From Nocardia altamirensis NBRC 108246 (lineage in GTDB: Bacteria > Actinomycetota > Actinomycetes > Mycobacteriales > Mycobacteriaceae): a stretch of DNA of 64,000 nucleotides. The notes below the pieces were generated by a model. That model saw only the letters and a list, made by a program, of their open reading frames with translations, searched no databases and was not told the origin of the DNA. The position numbers were made by a program, and so were the translations under genes. Below are positions 18,801 through 22,517 of the stretch, one piece after another (the first letter of the stretch is position 1; each line of letters begins with the position of its first letter). Location: positions 1 through 64,000 of the forward strand of contig NZ_BDAY01000018.1 of the NCBI RefSeq assembly GCF_001612685.1, given 5' to 3'.

Positions 18801-20813
18801 CTCGACTACGTCAGCGGGAACAGCTTCCTGCGCTCCAGCGACGACCCCGACGAGATCAAGTTTCACGGCGGATCTGCCCTCCGGCTCGTCGCTGTGCACG
18901 TGAACGGAACCCGCCACCTGATCGGCGCCTGGCTCGGCCCAAATACCACGGCGCACCCCGGCCTGATCGCCGAAAACGGCGCGTCTACAACGGTTCCCAC
19001 GCCTGCCGCGGTCGACGAGCTCGCATCGACCGGTCCGTTCGTCGATCAGCTCGATGGTATTCGTCCGCCGGTAGGCCAGTGGAAATCCATGCCAGGCGAA
19101 GGCGACTGCCTCTTCCACGCCCTCTCCGAAAGTATGGGCATGGGCACCGACGGCCACACCGACCTCCGCGCCCGCCTCGCCGACGAACTCCACCTCAACC
19201 GCCGACACTTCCTCACCGAATTCCAACGCCGACTCGACATCGAACAACCCGGCCAATGGAACAACCCCCACCACGTCGACACCGAATACACCAGACAAAT
19301 CGAAAGCCTGCTCAACCAGGGGGAATACCGGCACCACGCAGGAAACTTCCTCCTACCCGTCGCCGCCCAAGTCCTCCAACTCAACCTCCTCATCCTCCAC
19401 CCCGACGGCCACATCACCCGCCTAGCCCACGGACAAACACCCGACCAACCCTTCACCATCCTCTACCGCGAAAACGCCAACGGCGGCCACTACCACCTCG
19501 CCACCAACCCCGACAACACCCCAGCCACCATCGGCCCCAACCACCCACTACTCACAACCGATACCAACCCCACCGCATCGCTCACCGGCGGCGCCACCAG
19601 AAACGGATTGCCCGACGGACCCGAGAACCGAATGCTCGGCGAGGCCATCGACGGACCTCGGGCGGACGTCGACACGCTGTTCGACGGGCCCGAAAACGAA
19701 GTATTCCGCAGGCTTTTCGACGAACCGACAACCCGCACCGACCCACCCCTGGACGGACTCGAAAACGAAGTACTCGGCAGACTCTTCCACGAACCGAGAA
19801 CAGACGTCCACACACTGTTCGACGGACCCGAAAACGAAGTGCTCCGTGGGCTTTTCGACGAACCGAGGACGGATGTCGACACACTGTTCGACACCACGGA
19901 TGATCTGGGATTACCGCATCTGTTCAGCGAAGTCGTTCGCTTCCCGTCCAACGACCAAGGCGAAGCCTATGGCGAGCACACTCTCGGCCCGATCCGAGAC
20001 AGCCTGCCTCCAGCGGAATTCGGTGAGGCACACCGCTATACCGTGAACTCCTGGGTCAACTACCCGTTGCGCACCGGCGACCTCGGGCACTGGGTGACCA
20101 ACCTGAGCAACGAACGGGCGCGATACGACACCCTGTTCACAGTGGACAACAGCGAGCCGACACACTACAGCCTGTATCAGGCCTACACCGAGGCCGCCAA
20201 CGGTCGACGCACCTTGACTCCGGAACAGGACCAGGCCATTGTCGATATCCTCCGAGACCCGGCACCGGACCGGCGACTCGCGGAGGTCAGGACCACCGCG
20301 GAAACACATTGGACCGTGTCCAACTGGATCGGCGGCCCGGTCACCGTCGACAACATGAACGCTCACGTAACGTGGCTCGACCAAGCGGTGGCCCACCACC
20401 TTCCCGAGCCGGTGGAAGTCGTCCGTGGCATGCGTGACGTGTCGTTCCTGCGCGTCAACGGCGCGGTTCTCGGCACCGGCGACCCACGCACCCTGCTCGG
20501 CACCGTCCAAATCGAGCCCGGCTACATGTCGACCAGCCTCGGCGCCACACCACCGGCCCACTTCGACGGCGCCATCCGGATGGAACTCGAGCTGCCGCCG
20601 GGAGCCAGCGGCCTCTGGATGGGAGTCCGCAGCGCGTACCCCGACCAGCGCGAACTGATCCTGCCGCGCGGCACCCGCTACCTCGTCACCGAGGTGATCC
20701 AGAATCCGCAGGACCCCCGCTACGCCGGTGTGCAGTACTTGATCCGAGGACGAGTCGAACTCAACACCCCGGTGGTCTACGTACCGCCAGCCACGCCAGC
20801 GACCCACCCGTAG
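9873..20813 (+). CDS. Giant type VII polyeffector: CpnT-like N-terminus, hydrolase, two calpains, three ART-type domains, OTU protease (3646 aa)
   Basis: One uninterrupted frame of 3646 codons. Domains by approximate residue: 1-310 CpnT/WXG100-like N-terminus (WLEWVSYLAG, WPKGDEDQ); 320-750 Thr/Pro/Ser linker; 855-1130 DUF1023 alpha/beta hydrolase (FAHSYGS, S1000); 1165-1770 and 1820-2490 two tandem calpain-like cysteine protease units (C1398/H1691/N1713 and C2048/H2341/N2363); 2557-2840 ADP-ribosyltransferase (R2726, STS 2761-2763, E2800-R-E2802); 2890-3020 H-Y-E ART-like domain; 3070-3215 OTU-like protease (D3078-C3079, H3206); 3248-3339 four 23-residue repeats; 3355-3640 second ART (R3518, STS 3553-3555, Q3592-R-E3594). 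Calpain, OTU and ART chemistry suggests action inside a eukaryotic or rival cell after export. No signal peptide is seen; the N-terminus implies type VII export. The gene lies ten bases after the YbaB-like gene. Targets, processing and immunity are unknown. Confidence 0.85.
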   Translation: MTITMPPWLEWVSYLAGSEWPKGDEDQLFGLGDDWKRASSELRAIIPDLKKAADITLLSYDGDGADAMRADFDTYFKGDTSIESLAKGLADLGDYVRNCGTQIEYSKLQIITTLAITAAEIAWALSTLFGSAAVPAIQTAAQIATRTIFQRMLDAILRLGTRFVGQSFMKKLGITVVVETAIGLGQELGIQAYQVGRGRRDNIDWKQVGIAAATSAAGSAVAFPVAHRAGTLINKWAGPQKSMWGAGLRAAAAAVPAGLAGVGGGFVAGGILTGEWQFDPRMLGGAIGGALSGSVSGVTEFRSATRGLNGNPPIPLSLALREPPPSHEAPPLSHQSVMTAPGSDTTPPAGARPNPASSTPTSPAGEHRAATPPTPLGDGSSSHPNSGNQSPHSTVPSGSATTTPVSAHHTTTTTTAPATHSIDTGRPITPTAHDARPASADTGPPARQTALSDTGTRQTSLASDTGTGARPAGTTPETRTPAPSTTGPRTGLPGEPARSGTTPTRAGIGADVHTPGDRTAPLTARSTTEAPTPIRSDTERSVVQGNSPSTGPVPHSASPPGETRPGLPGAGHATPDPPARTTTPPNDGSTRKVAPSGELAGSSRAPDRSMPTPDNAAVLHGRTGDRTTQPVRSPSRLPTTPAHLNKPLPPTPPDLHKPVPSTPGDSDVPFALTTTDPIPPSHTVGDGSFPRPHTNLQPSSASLNPVHTEAPGTTHETTATHNDPTSFPPTAHLPLTDADITALVEHWRPLLEGPPAQTISASKRQAVTVANEWKKLSAQQQNALIEQLSRAVGDSQGIPATDRDRANRLVISRQLDELRAKDRLTGLEKQQLRNLEDTAQRLTEFDEIARSMVTKESGTPPKVHVLHYDATAFNGLGRAVISIGDVDTAHSVSWHVGGVGNNVLKLGRKLGQAANHYLQTVRHLESGQSAASVVWLGYEHPQLPKMGKIFGSLHDIATSGLAKKGGELLARDIATFNAVRGNARGAGTPAEHKNYLFAHSYGSTVTSYAGEGGRLRHEVGAITLLGSPGTGPQRYASDFGLRDNKVYVVSSAWDVFTQLGTGRQGFRNLIPLAGLGIDPSTQGFGAARLHTGYPSGWHSANPLGPHARYYDFHDADSKQPTASLDSFAKIAAGQEPDTSKLGRRDAVPIFDATRPRPQQITQPTGPTDPEFGETYFGADLLAKLGAEPTGTTDPQRTSFSEDGLRPPTLRDAELLPNLAPADRAALHHPPVAVRPQGDLLTLIDAHGRSVHLLNHAWIYAIPNYQGTQHFYDIHLPTSGPGGQWVRLPAQLLHGFTFQPGAVGYPGVLGWQVPGGATRFIDANTNTLVHLPNDATYVAIPETGTRKWIKHPGTTSWHLIDDRAGMLPMPATAMRHDDPLFGAKGPKPEDVRQGTSGDCYLLADLKNLATHNPDSITEIIHDHGDGTVSVRFSTEEAPGRPPRPVWVRVEKQIYVDPVTGRAKFAGHEPGGPLWPAMIEKAYALHFGKGLGFHGINGGLPGATAGKLGKSFYQGSGDGFQQPVRAIDDTEFLHPMSFDVDTLYEQIGGDVEFSRQFVASRDDWVLRRDELRADTWRELNQLHPNDVSTATSEFMAFLSTEDLHTPEGFRGYLDERFGSRWPAETNRLREFMLTALIGDSQNRHMSGFTVLAESIADRIQYALDRGTTVSLSTHQFGDGRENTTIVPGLVGTHAYSVVGIERDANGRPIRVLLENPWNHNGQRPPQPIQGIEYRTDPTAPTRRGIVAVDLKHLPKFQWFSMHGAGAHGLYGPGLAPAGSQIAAGYIHASSTSETHSAPTTHPGDGSQSRPGDGQENPAQPTGPTYPELGETYFGADLLAKLGSEQTGTTDPQRTTFSEEGLLPPTLSDAELWHNLAPTDREENLPFVAVDLTGDKLTLIDADGWSVRLPNDATMPAESKYEGAQHFYDVDLPNGQQALLPAELLHDFTFQPDAGGPSGFLSWRVPGGGTRFIDQNTNAVVHLPNDATYIATPETGTLKWIKNPKESAWHLIDDADDVLGMPIVAVRHNDPLFGAQGPKPEDVRQGESGDCYLLADLKNLAAHNPDSIAEIIHDHGDGTVSVRFFTEETPGEPPRPEWVRVEKRIYVDPDNEHGWFAGHAPGDPLWPAMIEKAYAQHFGNGLGFHGIDGGFAGETAGQLGKGFYRSPGGGFPQPVRTIDDGKFLHPMRFDVDTLHQQIGGDLEFSRQFVASYDDWILSRDKLRDDTWDKLEQLYPNDDDTVDREYDIFLSTKDLATPEGLRSYLDKQFGDRWSAEKDRVEEFVHTALTGDSDNRNMGDFTVLAESIADRIQYALNRGTTVSLSTHQFGDGRENTRIVPGLVGGHAYSVVGIEHDANGRPSRVLLENPWNDNGEYPPPIPGIEYRTYPEGSTYWAKADGTRYRKDSDGTQHTTFPDGQRFREDPDGTKTWIEPNGDTSRRDPDGTYSEDGTQSEIGPDPTVETRRGLVAVDLTHLPKFQYISMHGAGAHGLYGPNPPSAAAGHTNASPTTSGSAHPNAPHPATPHSDAEHTVIDHTDPNPAAVHESTIANVNEPAGTHLALEPVALHFDTNDAGDQYGEKVLGPIRDSVPARDFDEAHRYTVDSWINHPLRTGDIHQWVKDITDDHRHYTTLLSLTDEPSAAKLFAIREEAISGLRPALTDAQQDSIRVMFEDGNPDRRIDQAKKNSDKHEQLTRWLNDRPPTAANLTEHRDALDRALSRSLPEPVVVVRGVTSAKYMRLGDGLLGAGDPMLLKGTVQIETGYMSTSLGATPPTGFHGAIRLELEVPDKSTALWMGPRSAYPKERELILPRGTRYLITDVVKTPAGERYDGVQYLIKGRVVPTAAPDTLRPATASLPDLAGGATDPARAATDLTDLGIEPTSGPNLDVGSWQQHQLASGSIVYHATSADAARNIATTGIRTVQNAWGGGALGSGFYTHRIRESAENYVADHTAVTLEFVVRDGVTGRDVPEGTWLGDHPGLDYVSGNSFLRSSDDPDEIKFHGGSALRLVAVHVNGTRHLIGAWLGPNTTAHPGLIAENGASTTVPTPAAVDELASTGPFVDQLDGIRPPVGQWKSMPGEGDCLFHALSESMGMGTDGHTDLRARLADELHLNRRHFLTEFQRRLDIEQPGQWNNPHHVDTEYTRQIESLLNQGEYRHHAGNFLLPVAAQVLQLNLLILHPDGHITRLAHGQTPDQPFTILYRENANGGHYHLATNPDNTPATIGPNHPLLTTDTNPTASLTGGATRNGLPDGPENRMLGEAIDGPRADVDTLFDGPENEVFRRLFDEPTTRTDPPLDGLENEVLGRLFHEPRTDVHTLFDGPENEVLRGLFDEPRTDVDTLFDTTDDLGLPHLFSEVVRFPSNDQGEAYGEHTLGPIRDSLPPAEFGEAHRYTVNSWVNYPLRTGDLGHWVTNLSNERARYDTLFTVDNSEPTHYSLYQAYTEAANGRRTLTPEQDQAIVDILRDPAPDRRLAEVRTTAETHWTVSNWIGGPVTVDNMNAHVTWLDQAVAHHLPEPVEVVRGMRDVSFLRVNGAVLGTGDPRTLLGTVQIEPGYMSTSLGATPPAHFDGAIRMELELPPGASGLWMGVRSAYPDQRELILPRGTRYLVTEVIQNPQDPRYAGVQYLIRGRVELNTPVVYVPPATPATHP
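12441..13290 (+). other. DUF1023 alpha/beta-hydrolase domain of the polyeffector
   Basis: Residues ~857-1140. The nucleophile elbow is FAHSYGST, with the serine at residue 1000 (codon at 12870). Upstream VHVLHYDATAFNG and downstream AITLLGSPGTGP and YVVSSAWDVF match the pattern of actinobacterial DUF1023 proteins (PF06259). An esterase or lipase activity is plausible but unproven. Confidence 0.75.
13365..15182 (+). repeat. Calpain unit, copy 1 of a tandem intragenic duplication
   Basis: Residues ~1165-1770. It begins FGETYFGADLLAKLG and ends HGAGAHGLYGP. The calpain (peptidase C2) motifs are VRQGTSGDCYLLADL (Q1392, C1398), GTHAYSV (H1691) and LLENPWNHNG (N1713), the expected Cys-His-Asn triad with the oxyanion Gln. 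A beta-rich segment (residues ~1195-1370) precedes the protease core. Confidence 0.85.
15330..17342 (+). repeat. Calpain unit, copy 2 of the tandem intragenic duplication
   Basis: Residues ~1820-2490. All catalytic residues are kept exactly 650 residues after copy 1: Q2042, C2048, H2341 and N2363, in VRQGESGDCYLLADL, GGHAYSV and LLENPWNDNG. Copy 2 is ~65 codons longer because of a DGT-repeat insertion (about 17019-17231) just after the Asn motif. Confidence 0.85.
17019..17231 (+). repeat. DGT-repeat insertion in calpain copy 2
   Basis: About 70 residues with recurrent (P/S/A)DGT motifs: KADGTRYRKDSDGTQ, FPDGQRFREDPDGTK, RRDPDGTYSEDGTQ. The insertion is absent from copy 1, where the flanking IEYRT and DPT are adjacent. 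Similar short aromatic/PDG repeats occur in linkers of other secreted toxins; a structural spacer is the simplest reading. Confidence 0.7.
17541..18390 (+). other. ADP-ribosyltransferase domain 1 (R-S-ExE) of the polyeffector
   Basis: Residues ~2557-2840, of the ADPrib_exo_Tox type (PF03496). Key elements are VVVVRGV (R2726), GYMSTSLG (STS, 2761-2763) and KERELILPRGTRY (E2800-R-E2802). ExE is the motif of arginine-directed toxins such as the actin-modifying binary toxins. NAD-dependent transfer to a protein target is expected. Confidence 0.8.
18480..18960 (+). other. H-Y-E type ART-like domain of the polyeffector
   Basis: Residues ~2870-3030. It has the spacing of the PARP/diphtheria-toxin-like ART group: IVYHATS (H2900) followed by AARNIATTGIRT, then LGSGFYTH (Y2932) and a candidate glutamate in DEIKFHG (E2994). 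It is unlike the two R-S-E domains beside it. The call rests on motif order only. Confidence 0.5.
19050..19515 (+). other. OTU-like cysteine protease domain of the polyeffector
   Basis: Residues ~3060-3215. The OTU (PF02338) catalytic motif is PGEGDCLFHALS (D3078, C3079) and the closing histidine lies in NGGHYHLA (H3206). The middle segment VAAQVLQLNLLIL followed by a strand and ILYRENA also matches OTU order. OTU proteases remove ubiquitin, which bacteria of this group lack, so a eukaryotic target is the natural inference. Confidence 0.8.
19614..19889 (+). repeat. Four 69-nt tandem repeats (23 residues) in the polyeffector
   Basis: Units begin at 19614, 19683, 19752 and 19821 with an exact 69-nt period. 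The consensus encodes DGPENEVLRxLFDEPRTDVD followed by TLF. The array separates the OTU domain from the last ART domain. The Glu/Asp-rich amphipathic units could be a spacer or a binding segment; nothing shows which. Confidence 0.85.
19930..20780 (+). other. ADP-ribosyltransferase domain 2 (R-S-QxE), C-terminus of the polyeffector
   Basis: Residues ~3353-3635, clearly paralogous to ART domain 1. R3518 (VEVVRGM) and STS 3553-3555 (GYMSTSLG) are kept. The turn-turn motif is DQRELILPRGTRY, so the first catalytic glutamate is replaced by Q3592 (CAG codon at 20646), with E3594 kept. Q-x-E is the form seen in C3-like asparagine-specific transferases. Confidence 0.8.
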
Positions 20814-20841
20814 CCGACCAACCAGCGCCGGTCGATCCCAG

Positions 20842-21642
20842 ATGAAAGAATCCAGCCCGATGAGTACCAGCTCTTTATCCGGCAACTACGACAAGTGGAC
20901 CCGCTTGCCGGTCGTCTATCTCCCGGTCACCCAGGGCGGCACGCTGATCGGCTATCTGTGGGCCTCACAGTCAGGCAACGCCGCGGGCTTCGAGCGCAGG
21001 CTTTCGGTCGCGGGCGACAACCTCACCTGCCTGTTCGCCTGGGAGCGCAGGCTGTCCGAGGCCTCGGACGAGGGGCTGGCCCCGGCCGCCGCAATCGAAC
21101 GCTGGATCGGCCAACCCGAGGAACCCGAGTACGGCGGGATCGCCGCCGATGCCACGCCGACCGCGGCACCGAGTTTGGCGGCGATCTGGAACGACCTGAA
21201 CCCGGACGGCCCGCCGCTCGGCCCTGGTCCCATGGTCCAGGACGGCATGTTCCCCGACGGCACGCCTGCCGATCGTGCCCAAGGCTGGGGCCCGTTGGTC
21301 AGCGCGCCGCCGCCGCCGACATACGCCACGGAAACCGATACGCCAGTCCAGTTTCTGCCGGTCGTCAAGGGCGACGCGACGCTCGGCTACCTGTGGGCGG
21401 CGAGCACCGGCGACGCGGCGGACTACCTGCCCGCGGCCGCGGCAGGCGATGGCGGCAGGGTGGCCGCGGGATTGTGGCGCATGCGCCTCGGCGACGCCTA
21501 CGGTGCGGGCCTGCCTGCAACGGAGGCGTTGCGTCAGGTCAGGACCTACCCGCCCGATTCGCTCGCAGGCTCGGTCGACTCGAACGCCGAACTGCGCACC
21601 GCACCGGACCTGGCAACCCTGCGCGACCGCGCGCAACACTGA
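20842..21642 (+). CDS. Two-module protein of unknown function downstream of the polyeffector (266 aa)
   Basis: I do not recognise the family. The protein holds two related modules: residues ~22-60 (LPVVYLPVTQGGTLIGYLWAS) and ~170-205 (VQFLPVVKGDATLGYLWAA). The segment between them is Pro/Asp-rich. No signal peptide or membrane helix is seen. It starts 28 bases after the polyeffector stop, so it is in the same operon. A chaperone or immunity role is the obvious hypothesis for that position. An alternative ATG is at 20860; neither start has a strong ribosome-binding site. Just past the stop, the next frame continues for ~28 codons with a plausible acidic tail (EVDEDDDPISDVFTIRSTS), which may mean a frameshift near the 3' end. 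Confidence 0.6.
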   Translation: MKESSPMSTSSLSGNYDKWTRLPVVYLPVTQGGTLIGYLWASQSGNAAGFERRLSVAGDNLTCLFAWERRLSEASDEGLAPAAAIERWIGQPEEPEYGGIAADATPTAAPSLAAIWNDLNPDGPPLGPGPMVQDGMFPDGTPADRAQGWGPLVSAPPPPTYATETDTPVQFLPVVKGDATLGYLWAASTGDAADYLPAAAAGDGGRVAAGLWRMRLGDAYGAGLPATEALRQVRTYPPDSLAGSVDSNAELRTAPDLATLRDRAQH

Positions 21643-21735
21643 GTCCGGAAATACCGGCCATTCGGAAGTCGACGAGGACGACGACCCGATCAGCGACGTG
21701 TTCACCATCCGATCCACCAGCTAGGAGAGAAGACC

Positions 21736-22050
21736 ATGGGAAAGATCGTCAGGTTCGACGTCGATGGGTTCCGCACGGGCGCAGCCGGTTTCGAGGCATG
21801 CGCCAAGAGGACGGAGTCCATCACGAACCGCTTGCGCTCCGCCATGGAAAGCCGCGGGGTGTGTTGGGGCGACGACAAAGCGGGCCACGATTTCGCCGAC
21901 GGCCCGAAGGGCTACCTCGCGGGCCGCGACGCCCAAATCGGCTCGCTGGACACCAATACGAAGCGGATGTCCGAACAAGCGACGGAGATGGGCAAGGCGG
22001 TAAAGGCCCTCACGTCCTCGGAGCAGACCAACACCAAATCGTTCACATAG
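21736..22050 (+). CDS. WXG100-like small type VII protein (104 aa)
   Basis: A small helical protein with a central WGDDKAG turn between two helices, the size and layout of WXG100 (ESAT-6-like) proteins. A strong AGGAGAGAAG ribosome-binding site precedes the ATG. It is the last gene of the polyeffector operon and is followed by a hairpin at 22051-22080. The segment WGDDKAGHDFADGPKGYL is closely mirrored in the convergent gene at 22141-22464 (WGTDKFGKEFAEGEHGYL). It probably partners the polyeffector for export. Confidence 0.75.
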   Translation: MGKIVRFDVDGFRTGAAGFEACAKRTESITNRLRSAMESRGVCWGDDKAGHDFADGPKGYLAGRDAQIGSLDTNTKRMSEQATEMGKAVKALTSSEQTNTKSFT

Positions 22051-22080
22051 CAGACACCAGCGCCGCAGCGCCGGTGTCTG
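22051..22080. terminator. Bidirectional hairpin terminator between convergent WXG100-like genes
   Basis: CAGACACC-A-GCG pairs with CGC-C-GGTGTCTG across a six-base loop, directly after the stop codon at 22050. There is no long T-run on either side, as is common in high-GC actinobacteria. It sits between two convergent genes. Confidence 0.65.
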
Positions 22081-22140
22081 CGGCGCCGGAATTACCCGAC
22101 ACCGCAACTGGTTTACGACACGACCGAGGCGATGCTCGAG

Positions 22141-22464
22141 TCATTTTGCCCCGAAGCCGATGGCTGAGCCGGTGTCCTGTCCATCCATCATGTAGGCGGC
22201 CTTTGTGATTCCGAAGGTGAAGTCGCTGAGCGCCTTGGACAGATCGTCCACGGTGCCCCGGAGCGTCGCCGCCACGCGCAGGTATCCGTGCTCGCCCTCG
22301 GCGAACTCCTTGCCGAATTTGTCGGTGCCCCAAGGCTGTCCGGCGGCATCGAGCGCACCGCACAGTTCCTGCAGAATCCCTCGCACCGAGTCACGCATCT
22401 CCTTGGTGATCGGCACAACCTGGGTTCGTAGCCCTTCCGGGTTGACGTAAATACTGGATGCCAT
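22141..22464 (-). CDS. WXG100-like small type VII protein (107 aa)
   Basis: This helical protein has QPWGTDKFGKEFAEGEHGYL, the same extended WG-turn signature as the gene at 21736-22050. The start at 22464 has AGGAGA eight bases upstream. It lies 53 bases downstream of the 736-residue CpnT-like gene on the same strand, mirroring the polyeffector operon, where the small WG protein also follows the large one. An export partner role is inferred. Confidence 0.75.
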   Translation of the reverse strand: MASSIYVNPEGLRTQVVPITKEMRDSVRGILQELCGALDAAGQPWGTDKFGKEFAEGEHGYLRVAATLRGTVDDLSKALSDFTFGITKAAYMMDGQDTGSAIGFGAK

Positions 22465-22517
22465 CGTCTGTTTCTCCTACTCTTCGCCTGCCGGAGTACC
22501 GAGTCGACCGGTAGCGG

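Noticed and set aside
9873..20813. Possibility that the giant frame is an assembly fusion
   Set aside because: The frame is continuous, domain borders are linked by typical linkers and the paralogous ART domains differ by substitutions rather than being copies; kept as one gene, though long reads should confirm the calpain duplication.
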